Counted from the first letter of the stretch, positions 8,148 to 15,793 are shown. The stretch: DNA of 64,000 nt from Jejuia algarum (GCA_947495775.1 CANMAQ010000002.1:1-64000), one strand, 5' to 3'. Notes: generated by a model from the sequence alone, not told the origin. Numbers and translations are program-made.

Positions 8148-9075
8148 ATGATGCTTTACCGTAAAGCTGTGTTAATTTTTCTATGTCTATAGATGGATAA
8201 TGAGATTTTACATAATCCTGAAAATCAATTAAAGAACCACTATAACTTTTAACATATTCAATTAATTTATGTTTTGGTTTTCTGTAATGGCTATTAATGT
8301 TTTTTATTATAGCTTTTTTAGTACCGTCTTTTAATTCGTTGATAAAACTATCATTTCCATCTGTATTTATATTTCCTTCTAAAATATCTTTAGACAAATA
8401 GTTGCTAGAAATAAACCAATTATAGTGATTAGTATAAATTCTTTGACCACTTGTCAAAAACTGAGGTACTAGAATAATGTGTTTTCCTTTGTAATGAGGT
8501 AACATAACTTTTTTAGTAACCCATTTTTTTGAAGAATGTTCATAATATTCAATTTTGGTTTCTTCGACATCTATACCATATTTTAAACATTGCTGAAATG
8601 TAAATTCAGCCAAAATATCTCTACAAACATTTGCTAAAGTGTCCGACATATTATCTTGACCAATACCTTTTACTAAAAGTAGTACATTATGAGCTTCATT
8701 AGTTACTGTAATTCCTGCTTTAACTAATTTATTGGCTCTTAATGAATCAAAAATTATTTCAGCTTTTGTTGGTCCAATTCCTTTACCTTTATTATTATAA
8801 GAGTAACCTAAATGGTATTCATTAGCTTCTCCTAAATGAGATAAGAAATTCAATCCGTTATTTCTATCATTAGGAATAATAAATGTTCTATTCAAAGTTT
8901 CTAAAAAAGATTTACTTCTTACATACATCTTTTTTGCAATCATATTATCTAAATTATTAGCAATATGATAAGGGTCTATAAATGCTTCTAAATCATTTTC
9001 CATTAAAATGTTTAGATGTTCCGTGGTATTACTTTTAATACCGAAATATTCGTTAAATGTTTTTAAATGTATCAT
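8146..9075 (-). CDS. Uncharacterised defence-island-type protein
   Basis: A 309-residue protein. The early FIDPYHIAN, then EYHLGYSYNNKGKGIGPTKA (about residues 84-104), then VKGIGQDNMSDTLANVCRD (about 133-151), followed by a strand with ILVPQFL, match a widespread uncharacterised family with GYSNxGxGIG and GIGxDxxSDxxxN signatures. I associate that family with defence and mobile regions, but I know no assigned function; conserved acidic residues leave room for a nuclease. A 41-residue basic peptide gene lies 95 bases upstream on the same strand, and the two probably form an operon. This pair is oriented against its neighbours, as separately acquired cassettes often are. Confidence 0.6.
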   Translation of the reverse strand: MIHLKTFNEYFGIKSNTTEHLNILMENDLEAFIDPYHIANNLDNMIAKKMYVRSKSFLETLNRTFIIPNDRNNGLNFLSHLGEANEYHLGYSYNNKGKGIGPTKAEIIFDSLRANKLVKAGITVTNEAHNVLLLVKGIGQDNMSDTLANVCRDILAEFTFQQCLKYGIDVEETKIEYYEHSSKKWVTKKVMLPHYKGKHIILVPQFLTSGQRIYTNHYNWFISSNYLSKDILEGNINTDGNDSFINELKDGTKKAIIKNINSHYRKPKHKLIEYVKSYSGSLIDFQDYVKSHYPSIDIEKLTQLYGKAS

Positions 9076-9170
9076 TTTTTTAATTTTTTAAAATTTATAT
9101 TCTTATTTTAAATCTGTCCATAAAAATTAATCTATAGACAGATTTTAATTTTTAATATTTAAGGTTACTA

Positions 9171-9296
9171 TTATTTACCTTTACTATCACTTCTGTTACT
9201 TCTCACGTGTGGCTTAACTTTTATTGTTTTACCTCCAACTTTTTTAGTATAACCAGGAATTCTGTTGTATTTTCTACCTTCTGAATCTTTTGCCAT
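9171..9296 (-). CDS. 41-residue basic peptide with strong Shine-Dalgarno
   Basis: A short gene: 41 residues, Lys/Arg/Gly rich, beginning MAKDSEGRKYNRIPGY and ending in a Ser/Lys-rich tail. Its central PGYTKKVGGKTIKVKPHVRS resembles the GYTRxDGTxVxxHxRS element seen in many small or phage-related proteins. Support as a real gene comes from the start context: AAAGGAGGTGT lies at 9301-9311 on the minus strand, five bases before the ATG, an unusually complete Shine-Dalgarno for this group. It precedes the 309-residue gene at 8146-9075. It could be a partner or antidote of that protein; this is speculation. Confidence 0.7.
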   Translation of the reverse strand: MAKDSEGRKYNRIPGYTKKVGGKTIKVKPHVRSNRSDSKGK

Positions 9297-9300
9297 ATTT

Positions 9301-9311
9301 TACACCTCCTT
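9301..9311 (-). promoter_or_regulatory. Strong Shine-Dalgarno sequence
   Basis: On the minus strand the bases read AAAGGAGGTGT just before the ATG at 9296. Other genes of the window lack such a site, as expected for Bacteroidota, so this cassette may come from a different donor or be unusually highly translated. Confidence 0.7.
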
Positions 9312-9428
9312 TCTAATTTTTTTTAATTATTTATGTAAATTGTTAACCATTAACATTCTACATAATACTATTAACTGTAGAAAATAAAAGTTCCCCAAAA
9401 TGGGGTAAAAAAAATATTTGCGATTAAT

Positions 9429-10079
9429 ATGATTATAGAAGATATTGGCAAATTCTTTGAATCCAACTCAAAAAAACTTGATAAAATCAGTAATGTTGAA
9501 TGGAAGATTGCAATCAAAAAGTGTGAGAAACATTTGTTCTTCAAGCTAATGAATAAAACAAAGTATGGAGCACATACAGTTGAAAATTTGGGAATACCAG
9601 CTAAGGATTATTATTTAGAATATGCTTATTCTAGTATAATTGATGGTTTTTGGGAATGGAAAGACAGCTTTGACCTTACTGAACAGTTAATAAGAATTAT
9701 AGATAGTAGAATTTCTACAGTAGTTAAATCGTACAAAAATGCTAAAAAAAATGATGAAAAAAGAGAAGAAGAAGGTAAATATTCATTAAAGACAGTAATA
9801 AGAAGTCAGGATATCGAAAATACATTTTATAACTTGCGGTCTGAGGACGAAGTTGATGAAACCGAGCTACTTGCAATAGAAGATGACTATAATAAAATAG
9901 AGTTATTTGTAAATGAGAGTAAGGACGATGATATTAAAACGTTTTGGGAATGCACAAAAGAAGGGTATAAAAGAGCTGAAATAGCTGAAATTATGGAAGT
10001 AACGCCAAAGCAACTAGATAAGATTAAAGAGAAATTTTTAAGGCAAACAAGAAAACAAATCGATAAAAATGGAAACTAA
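9429..10079 (+). CDS. Sigma-70-like protein of accessory type
   Basis: A 216-residue protein with the layout of divergent sigma-70 family members. The N-terminal half has a region-2-like helical segment (DYYLEYAYSSIIDGFWEWKD). The C-terminus has a region-4-like HTH (AEIAEIMEVTPKQLDKIKEK, about residues 185-205) after an acidic linker. It starts a three-gene set: its stop overlaps the next start by 11 bases, and that gene overlaps an ImmA/IrrE peptidase gene. It may direct RNA polymerase to the cassette's own promoters, or act only as a DNA-binding regulator. Family membership is a pattern judgement; it is not the housekeeping or ECF sigma factor (the latter is at 41258-41842). Confidence 0.65.
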   Translation: MIIEDIGKFFESNSKKLDKISNVEWKIAIKKCEKHLFFKLMNKTKYGAHTVENLGIPAKDYYLEYAYSSIIDGFWEWKDSFDLTEQLIRIIDSRISTVVKSYKNAKKNDEKREEEGKYSLKTVIRSQDIENTFYNLRSEDEVDETELLAIEDDYNKIELFVNESKDDDIKTFWECTKEGYKRAEIAEIMEVTPKQLDKIKEKFLRQTRKQIDKNGN

Positions 10080-10470
10080 TAAAGCATTAAAAGCGTTAGA
10101 TAATCTTTATGGTTTACTATTAGAAATGAATTACCATAAAGAACCATTAGATTTTTTAAGTGAAATAGAGGAAGATGATGTTTTTGTTTCTAAACATTTA
10201 AGAAATGTTATGCTAAGGCGTTCTAAAACTAAAGCACTCTTAGTACAAAATAAGTACAAAAAATTAAGAGAAGAATTTTTACGTCTTAAAGAGTATGGTT
10301 TTGAAAAATTACAAGAACTATTGACCCTAAAAGAAAAAATAGAATTGCAACCTCTATTTAATAAATTTAAAGAGTTAGAAGAAAAAGATGAAATAGATAT
10401 CAATGAAGACCAAGATTTTTTAATCTTCATTTCTAAGATTAAAGATAAAATTGACGATGATGAATCTTAA
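10069..10470 (+). CDS. Hypothetical helical protein of the sigma/ImmA set
   Basis: A 133-residue protein, strongly acidic at the end (EKDEIDINEDQD) and Lys/Leu/Glu-rich with probable coiled coil between residues 55 and 110. No family is recognised. It overlaps the sigma-like gene by 11 bases and the ImmA-like gene by about 14, so all three are translated together. In such an arrangement it could hold the sigma-like protein inactive until the peptidase cleaves one of them, in analogy with ImmR/ImmA control. That is a hypothesis from context only. Confidence 0.6.
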   Translation: METNKALKALDNLYGLLLEMNYHKEPLDFLSEIEEDDVFVSKHLRNVMLRRSKTKALLVQNKYKKLREEFLRLKEYGFEKLQELLTLKEKIELQPLFNKFKELEEKDEIDINEDQDFLIFISKIKDKIDDDES

Positions 10471-11233
10471 TAAGCCTCAAAAAGAAGCAAATAAATTATT
10501 AGATTCATTAGGATGGGCAAAACCAGGAGATTTAACATTAACAGAAATTGCTTATGCCTCTAATGCAGATGTGAAAGAGTCAGACTTAGGTGGTTCAAGA
10601 GGTCGGATTTTAATGAATGGAGACTCAGCTATAATAACAATAGATTCAAAAGTCAAATTAGAGTCTAAACGAAATTTTATTCTTGCTCACGAAATTGGCC
10701 ATTTGATTTTGCATAAAAAAATTACGCCTCTTTTTTCAGATACTAATAAAACACTAAGCGAATGGTATGCGAAGGGAAAACACGAAATTGAAGCAAATCA
10801 ATTTGCTTCTGAATTATTAATGCCTAGTCATTTATTTAAGCCAAAAGTTAATGGCAAAATATTAACTTTAGATTTAATTAGAGAAACTGCAGATTTTTTT
10901 AGAACTTCTCAAACTGCTACTTTATTAAAATATAAGGATTTAGGTGATTTTTCAGTTTCTATAATCTATATGGAAGATGGTATTGTACAATGGAAAACTG
11001 AATCTAACGATTTTCCTTTAAAATTTTTGCAAAAAGGGAGTAATGCTCCAGAAGGTTCTGTTGCAGGAGATTTCTTTAAGGGTAGAGACTTGGAAGAAGA
11101 ACCAGTATTAGTAGAAGCGATTGAATGGTTCCCTGAAGATTTTGAAATAGAGAATCATTTAACAACTGAATTGTATGAACATAATTTTAGAATAGGTTCA
11201 AACGGGTTATTATGCTGTTTATGGATGCAATAA
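10457..11233 (+). CDS. ImmA/IrrE-family metallopeptidase
   Basis: Zinc-dependent peptidase family that typically cleaves a repressor or regulator in response to stress or phage signals. The zinc motif HEIGH in FILAHEIGHLILHK (roughly residues 74-87) and the downstream EIEANQFASELLMP (third ligand Glu) are intact. After the peptidase domain there is an unassigned C-terminal part of about 120 residues. I prefer the ATG at 10457 to an in-frame TTG at 10451; ATG 10460 is equally possible. It is the last gene of the set with the sigma-like and helical proteins, one of which is the likely substrate. It ends 12 bases before the convergent 64-residue gene of unit 2. Confidence 0.9.
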   Translation: MMNLNKPQKEANKLLDSLGWAKPGDLTLTEIAYASNADVKESDLGGSRGRILMNGDSAIITIDSKVKLESKRNFILAHEIGHLILHKKITPLFSDTNKTLSEWYAKGKHEIEANQFASELLMPSHLFKPKVNGKILTLDLIRETADFFRTSQTATLLKYKDLGDFSVSIIYMEDGIVQWKTESNDFPLKFLQKGSNAPEGSVAGDFFKGRDLEEEPVLVEAIEWFPEDFEIENHLTTELYEHNFRIGSNGLLCCLWMQ

Positions 11234-11244
11234 TTTTATTAAAA

Positions 11245-11442
11245 TTATTCAAGTTTCCCTGTTCCATAATTAACCCGTGTTTTAAAATCAATAATCTCAT
11301 CCTTTAGCCTCTTATTAGCATTATCAATTAATTCATTTTGTAGTTTCATAATACGCAATAAATCGTGAATGGCATTTAAGTTATCTAGTTGTATAGATAC
11401 GATTCTCTCTAGGTCTGCTTTAGTATATTTAGAATGTGGCAT
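11245..11442 (-). CDS. Small helical protein, island unit marker (copy 2)
   Basis: A 65-residue paralogue of the gene at 338-532: the two share MP(Y/H)SKYTKADLER-type starts, the LDNLNAIHDLLR core and LKDEIIDFK ends. It is again divergent from a small XRE gene. Conservation as protein, with silent differences in the DNA, suggests that the product is selected for. The function is unknown. Confidence 0.7.
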   Translation of the reverse strand: MPHSKYTKADLERIVSIQLDNLNAIHDLLRIMKLQNELIDNANKRLKDEIIDFKTRVNYGTGKLE

Positions 11443-11469
11443 AAAATTTGAAATAAAGTTATTAACAAT

Positions 11470-11590
11470 AAAAATTTAAGTAAAAACTATGTTTATATAA
11501 TTTTAACTTACGTAAAGTTAATTCAAACTTATAACTTAAATTTTAAAAACACAAGTTTAAGTTACTGAAATTTAATATAAACTTATGTTT
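11470..11590. promoter_or_regulatory. Array of AACTTA/TAAGTT half-sites
   Basis: The divergent intergenic region before the unit 2 XRE gene holds AACTTA at 11505, 11526, 11533 and 11580, and its complement TAAGTT at 11558. A near-palindrome TTAACTTACGTAAAGTTAA (from about 11503) adds a related half-site. Dense half-sites beside a small XRE gene suggest the operator of that regulator. The region differs from the equivalent region of unit 1, matching the exchange of regulators. Confidence 0.5.
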
Positions 11591-11636
11591 TAACAAGTAT
11601 GTGTTATATATTTAATGTAGAATACATCAAATAATT

Positions 11637-11843
11637 ATGGCAACAGAACGGATAAATAGAATAAAAGAAGTACTAGTAATTCAAGGAAAATCGCAAGTAT
11701 GGCTTGCAGAAGAATTGGGTAAAAGTACAACTTCTGTAACTGCTTTTTGTAATAACAAATCACAACCTCATTTAAAAGATTTAAAAAGGATTGCTGAAAT
11801 ACTAGATGTGGATATTAGAGAGTTATTAGTGTCTACAAAATGA
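11637..11843 (+). CDS. XRE-family HTH regulator (unit 2)
   Basis: A 68-residue single-domain XRE protein (HTH roughly residues 18-58: WLAEELGKSTTSVTAF; ends with VDIRELLVST). It is of the type called controller proteins in restriction-modification systems and is not a close relative of the unit 1 regulator at 670-888. Its stop overlaps the ATG of the 136-residue nuclease-fold gene (ATGA at 11840-11843), so regulator and effector-like gene are directly coupled here with no methyltransferase between. Likely autoregulation through the half-site array at 11470-11590 is inferred. Confidence 0.88.
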   Translation: MATERINRIKEVLVIQGKSQVWLAEELGKSTTSVTAFCNNKSQPHLKDLKRIAEILDVDIRELLVSTK

Positions 11844-12250
11844 TTGCCCTAGAATTCCTGAAATCATCATTAAAAAGCCATAACTTAGAATTAATTGCCA
11901 AAACAGATGGGAGGGAAGGGGTTGACTTTTTAATAGGAAATAACCAAATATACCTACAACCACTAGATTTAGATACTGTAAAACAAAGTATTAAGGTTTC
12001 AAAACAAGATTTAGGAGAACTCAACAATAACTTGTTTATCGCTTTAGTTTTAATCATAGAAAAAGAACCAAGAGTTGTCTATTTAATTCCATCTAAGGAA
12101 TTACCAGATTCCAATAACAATTACTTTGTAAATAACGAAGTGAGTTTTATGCTTAGTTTATCTAATTGGGAAATTAAAATATCAAGTAAGTCCATTGAAG
12201 AACTAGAAAAGTATACTTTAAAGAATATGATTCATAAACTAAAAGTTTAG
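11840..12250 (+). CDS. Putative nuclease-fold protein, island marker (copy 2)
   Basis: A 136-residue paralogue of 5731-6150. Shared landmarks are TDGREGVDFLIGN, IYLQPLDLDTVKQSIK, LFIALVLIIE, PRVVYLIPS and the SNWEIKISSKSI segment; the N-terminal 12 residues differ most. It is translationally coupled to an XRE regulator and followed by the same tail as copy 1. If it were an unprotected restriction nuclease it should be harmful without a methyltransferase in its own unit. It may depend on the unit 1 enzyme, be inactive, or act by another mechanism. The PD-(D/E)XK-like fold is inferred from the pattern only. Confidence 0.6.
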   Translation: MIALEFLKSSLKSHNLELIAKTDGREGVDFLIGNNQIYLQPLDLDTVKQSIKVSKQDLGELNNNLFIALVLIIEKEPRVVYLIPSKELPDSNNNYFVNNEVSFMLSLSNWEIKISSKSIEELEKYTLKNMIHKLKV

Positions 12251-12476
12251 TTTTATAATATTATGTAAAATAGGATGTGCGTTTTTACCCAGATGAAGCG
12301 ATGGCAAAACGGCCTCATAAAACTTTGGCTAAAACAATAGGTGAATGAGCGTGCATATTTTAGAGTTCTAGCAATAAGTAGTATTGATATTAACCAAATA
12401 TAAATCTAGTTCTAGACAATCTTAAGACGTTCTAATATTTTCTAAAATATAGCGATTGAGCCGTACATTGTTTCCA

Positions 12477-12584
12477 AAGGATTATGCAGCCTTGATTTTT
12501 TTGTTTCTTTTTGTATCAAGACAAAAAGATAAGGATTATGCAGCCTTGATTTTTTTGTTTCTTTTTGTATCAAGACAAAAAGAT
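12477..12584. repeat. Two tandem copies of a 54-bp unit
   Basis: The unit starting AAGGATTATGCAGCCTTGAT begins at 12477 and again at 12531. Each unit contains CTTTTTGT and ACAAAAAG as a small inverted repeat. Unit 1's tail has a related but single and interrupted version (about 6427-6525), so the duplication or the loss is specific to one copy. Confidence 0.9.
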
Positions 12585-12890
12585 ATAGAACATTTGTAAG
12601 CTTTAAATAAATGTACAATTTGAACAAGTGTATAGAAATTTTAGAGCGTGGATTTGAGCTGGGAAAAATTTTATACTCTTGTGGCTAGTTAGCGAGAATT
12701 GTCTAGAAAAAAATTTTGCAGAATTTTTCATCGAATACGCGAATTTTAAACAAGAAGCAAAAGCTAGCTTTTTTGGCGGTGGCAAGCGATGGATAATTGT
12801 GTTTAAAAAAATTACTGCGACAGCATAATTAGTTGCCAAAAAGCAATCGAGCGTTTGCGAGCGGCAATTTTACATAACGGCTAATTATAG
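12549..12890. repeat. 342-bp repeat block, copy B
   Basis: Matches 6490-6831 at all but one base. Includes TTACATAACG at 12870-12879. See copy A for the comparison. Confidence 0.93.
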
Positions 12891-13257
12891 TACAAACCGA
12901 CTTAAGTTTCAATTTAGACAGAACTAAAAATCCAAATGGTTAATGACCCCCAGATAGAAGTTTCTTTAATAGATTGCATATTCTGGGATATTTTACATAA
13001 TATGGAATTATAGCTATCTAATGGATGAAATACATTTGTACTATAATTTATATTATGTAAAATAGAGTTTTTTAAACACCACTATACTAAAATCTTAATA
13101 CTATAGCAACTATGTTTTAATTTTATGATCTTTAGATAATAATCAGGAAACCCTTCAAAATTACAACACTACTATTTACCGCTTTAAAAAACGCCACTGC
13201 AATAAATTTATGTAATTTTAAAAACGATTTCACATCTAAAAAAGACAAACTATCATT

Positions 13258-13617
13258 ATGAGTCAAAACGTTTATGGCAATCCATTAATCCCCTGTTGTA
13301 CAGCTCCAATGACGGGGTATTTTAGAGATGGCTTATGCCGAACCATGCCCGAAGACACAGGAACACATGTGGTATGTGCAGTTATCACCGAAGCATTTTT
13401 AAGTTATACCAAATCTAAAGGCAACGATTTAAGCACGCCTAGACCAGAATGGCAGTTCCCAGGGCTTAAAGCTGGTGATAAATGGTGTTTATGTGTAACC
13501 CGTTGGTTAGAGGCCGAAAAGGCAGGTGTTGCACCTAAAATAGATTTGAATGCGACACATATCAAAGCTTTAGAATTTACACATTTAGAGCTTTTGGAAG
13601 CTTATGCCATATCATAA
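13258..13617 (+). CDS. DUF2237 family protein
   Basis: A 119-residue protein that matches the DUF2237 family along its whole length: NPLIPCCTAPMTGYFRDG, then CRTMPEDTGTHVVCAV, FLSYTKSKGNDLSTPRPEW and FPGLKAGDKWCLC. The family is conserved and rich in Cys, function unknown. This is the first core-genome gene after the island; base composition and codon use look more balanced than in the island. It is monocistronic, with a 178-base gap before gcvT. Confidence 0.92.
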   Translation: MSQNVYGNPLIPCCTAPMTGYFRDGLCRTMPEDTGTHVVCAVITEAFLSYTKSKGNDLSTPRPEWQFPGLKAGDKWCLCVTRWLEAEKAGVAPKIDLNATHIKALEFTHLELLEAYAIS

Positions 13618-13768
13618 TTAACGTAGTGTACCTAGATATTAACCATTTCTTATACGCTAAATGCTGCTGTCGTTATTCCTAATACTTTCATTTTAAAAGC
13701 ATAAATACAAAGACTAATAATTCGTAGAGACGAGGCGAAATGGAGTCGTTTTTTTATGTTTAATTCGG

Positions 13769-13776
13769 TATTTTTG
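13769..13776 (+). promoter_or_regulatory. Probable -7 element before gcvT
   Basis: TATTTTTG fits the Bacteroidota -7 consensus TAnnTTTG and lies 20 bases before the gcvT ATG. No clear TTG is seen at -33. Confidence 0.5.
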
Positions 13777-13795
13777 CTAACCTTAAATATTAAAA

Positions 13796-14878
13796 ATGAA
13801 AACGACTGCCTTATCCGCAATACACGAAGCATTAGGCGCCAAAATGGTGCCCTTTGCAGGATTTAATATGCCCGTACAGTACGAGGGCGTGACTATAGAA
13901 CATGAAACCGTACGCAATGGCGTTGGTGTATTTGATGTCTCGCACATGGGCGAATTTTTAATAGAAGGTCCTCAGGCACTCGCTTTAATACAGGATGTTA
14001 CCAGTAATGATGCTTCTAAATTAAGTATTGGTAAAGCCCAGTACAGTTGCTTACCTAACGCTACTGGAGGTATTGTAGACGATCTAATTGTTTACCGCGT
14101 AAAAGAAGAAACCTACCTTTTGGTGGTCAATGCCAGTAATATTGAAAAAGATTGGAACTGGATTAACGCTAAAAACCATAGAGGCGCTACCCTACGCAAT
14201 TTAAGCGATACCTATGCCCTACTGGCCATTCAAGGCCCTAAAGCCGTAGTAGCCATGCAAGCTCTAACTGCGCAAGACTTGGGCGCTATTCCTTTTTATA
14301 GCTTTGTGGTAGGCGATTTTGCAGGCATAGCACATGTGATCATTTCGGCCACAGGATACACGGGTAGCGGCGGATTCGAAATTTACTGTAAGAACAGCGA
14401 GGTTGAACAAATTTGGACTGCTGTACTTGAAGCAGGAGCAGATTTTGGTATTAAACCTGTTGGTTTAGCCGCCAGAGACACGTTGCGTTTAGAAATGGGC
14501 TATTGCTTGTATGGTAATGATATAGACGATACAACATCACCTTTAGAAGCCGGATTGGGGTGGATTACGAAATTCAATAAAACCTTTACAAATTCGGAAG
14601 CCTTACAACTAGAAAAAACTCAAGGCAGTACTAAAAAACTGGTAGGCTTTCAAATTGAAGGACGCGGCATTCCAAGACATGATTATGTGATTGCCAATGC
14701 CGAAGGTACTCCTATAGGTCGTGTTACCTCAGGTACCATGTCACCATCCTTAAAACAGGGTATTGGTTTGGGCTATGTACCTATTAATTACGCCACGCCG
14801 GGCACCGAGATTTATATTCAAATTCGAAAAAAACAAGTACCAGCTACTGTGGTAAAACTTCCTTTTTACAAGCAATAA
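13796..14878 (+). CDS. gcvT: Glycine cleavage system T protein (aminomethyltransferase)
   Basis: Cytosolic T protein of the glycine cleavage system: takes the aminomethyl group from lipoylated H protein and transfers the one-carbon unit to tetrahydrofolate, releasing ammonia. At 360 residues it has the usual length. Landmarks: MVPFAGFNMPVQYEG, VFDVSHMGEF, the substrate-binding TGYTGSGGFEIY region, LAARDTLRLEMG, and the C-terminal barrel with GRVTSGTMSPSLKQGIGLGYV. The glutaminase gene starts four bases later, so the two may be cotranscribed. No gcvH or gcvP is nearby, which is common in this group. Confidence 0.97.
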   Translation: MKTTALSAIHEALGAKMVPFAGFNMPVQYEGVTIEHETVRNGVGVFDVSHMGEFLIEGPQALALIQDVTSNDASKLSIGKAQYSCLPNATGGIVDDLIVYRVKEETYLLVVNASNIEKDWNWINAKNHRGATLRNLSDTYALLAIQGPKAVVAMQALTAQDLGAIPFYSFVVGDFAGIAHVIISATGYTGSGGFEIYCKNSEVEQIWTAVLEAGADFGIKPVGLAARDTLRLEMGYCLYGNDIDDTTSPLEAGLGWITKFNKTFTNSEALQLEKTQGSTKKLVGFQIEGRGIPRHDYVIANAEGTPIGRVTSGTMSPSLKQGIGLGYVPINYATPGTEIYIQIRKKQVPATVVKLPFYKQ

Positions 14879-14881
14879 TTT

Positions 14882-15793
14882 ATGGATTACCAAGCAATAT
14901 TAGAAACGATATACCAGCAGGTTACTGCTATTAAAGATAAAGGAACACCCGCAGCTTATATTCCCGAATTGGCGCATATAGATGTGAACAATTTTGGCTT
15001 GTATCTGCAAAACAATACAGGCGATGTATACGGTGTTGGAGAATACGATGCCAAATTCTCTATTCAAAGTATTTCCAAAGCACTAGCACTTGCCTTAGCA
15101 TCTTCGTTTGATGCTGTCGACATCTTAAAACGGGTAGATGTAGAGCCTTCCGGACATCCCTTTAACCAATTAGCGCTTATTGAAATAGAAAATGGCATCC
15201 CTAGAAATCCATTTATAAATTCTGGAGCTATTGTAATTGCCGATATATTGGTATCCCAATTGGAAAATCCTAAAGCCGATTTTCTTAATTATGTACGCGA
15301 TATAACGGGAGATACCAGCATCGCCTACGATTTAAACGTAGCAGCATCTGAAAAAGCAACAGGATATAAAAATTTTGCAGCAGCGCACCTTTTAAAATCG
15401 TTTGGGAATCTACATAATGATGTCGATACTGTTTTAGATTTTTACTTTCACCAATGTGCCTTACACATGTCTTGCGTACAAATAGCTAAAGCCTTCCATT
15501 TATTTGCCAATAGAGGCAAATGCCAAGTCAATAAATTACGCCTCACAGAACAAAAAGTAAAACGTATTAATGCGATTATGCTAACCTGTGGTTTTTATGA
15601 TGAAGCGGGCGAATTTGCTTTCGAAGTCGGTTTACCAGGCAAAAGTGGCGTTGGTGGCGGCATTGTAGCGCTTCTACCCGATAATTTTGTAATTTCTGTA
15701 TGGGCGCCAGGACTTAATAAACGCGGCAATTCTAAACTAGGCATGCTAGCCCTAGAACAATTTACAACCAAAACAGAATTATCTATTTTTTAA
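14882..15793 (+). CDS. glsA: Glutaminase A
   Basis: Hydrolyses L-glutamine to glutamate and ammonia. The 303-residue protein has the serine-dependent beta-lactamase-like fold. Catalytic Ser and Lys are in FSIQSISKALALAL (SxxK), with NPFINSGAIVIAD, and the C-terminal glycine-rich GLPGKSGVGGGI segment that lines the active site. It starts four bases after gcvT and ends 24 bases before the SDR-like gene. Confidence 0.95.
   Translation: MDYQAILETIYQQVTAIKDKGTPAAYIPELAHIDVNNFGLYLQNNTGDVYGVGEYDAKFSIQSISKALALALASSFDAVDILKRVDVEPSGHPFNQLALIEIENGIPRNPFINSGAIVIADILVSQLENPKADFLNYVRDITGDTSIAYDLNVAASEKATGYKNFAAAHLLKSFGNLHNDVDTVLDFYFHQCALHMSCVQIAKAFHLFANRGKCQVNKLRLTEQKVKRINAIMLTCGFYDEAGEFAFEVGLPGKSGVGGGIVALLPDNFVISVWAPGLNKRGNSKLGMLALEQFTTKTELSIF

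Larger units (their letters stand above)
12251..13257. repeat. Non-coding tail of unit 2 and junction to core genome
   Basis: No credible gene. 12251-13065 parallels the tail of unit 1. The 15-base sequence TATTATGTAAAATAG occurs at both ends (12259-12273 and 13051-13065), as a direct repeat around about 780 bp. A 54-bp tandem duplication lies at 12477-12584 and the 342-bp block at 12549-12890. After 13065 the resemblance to the island stops; 13066-13257 is AT-rich leader of the core gene at 13258. Confidence 0.75.
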
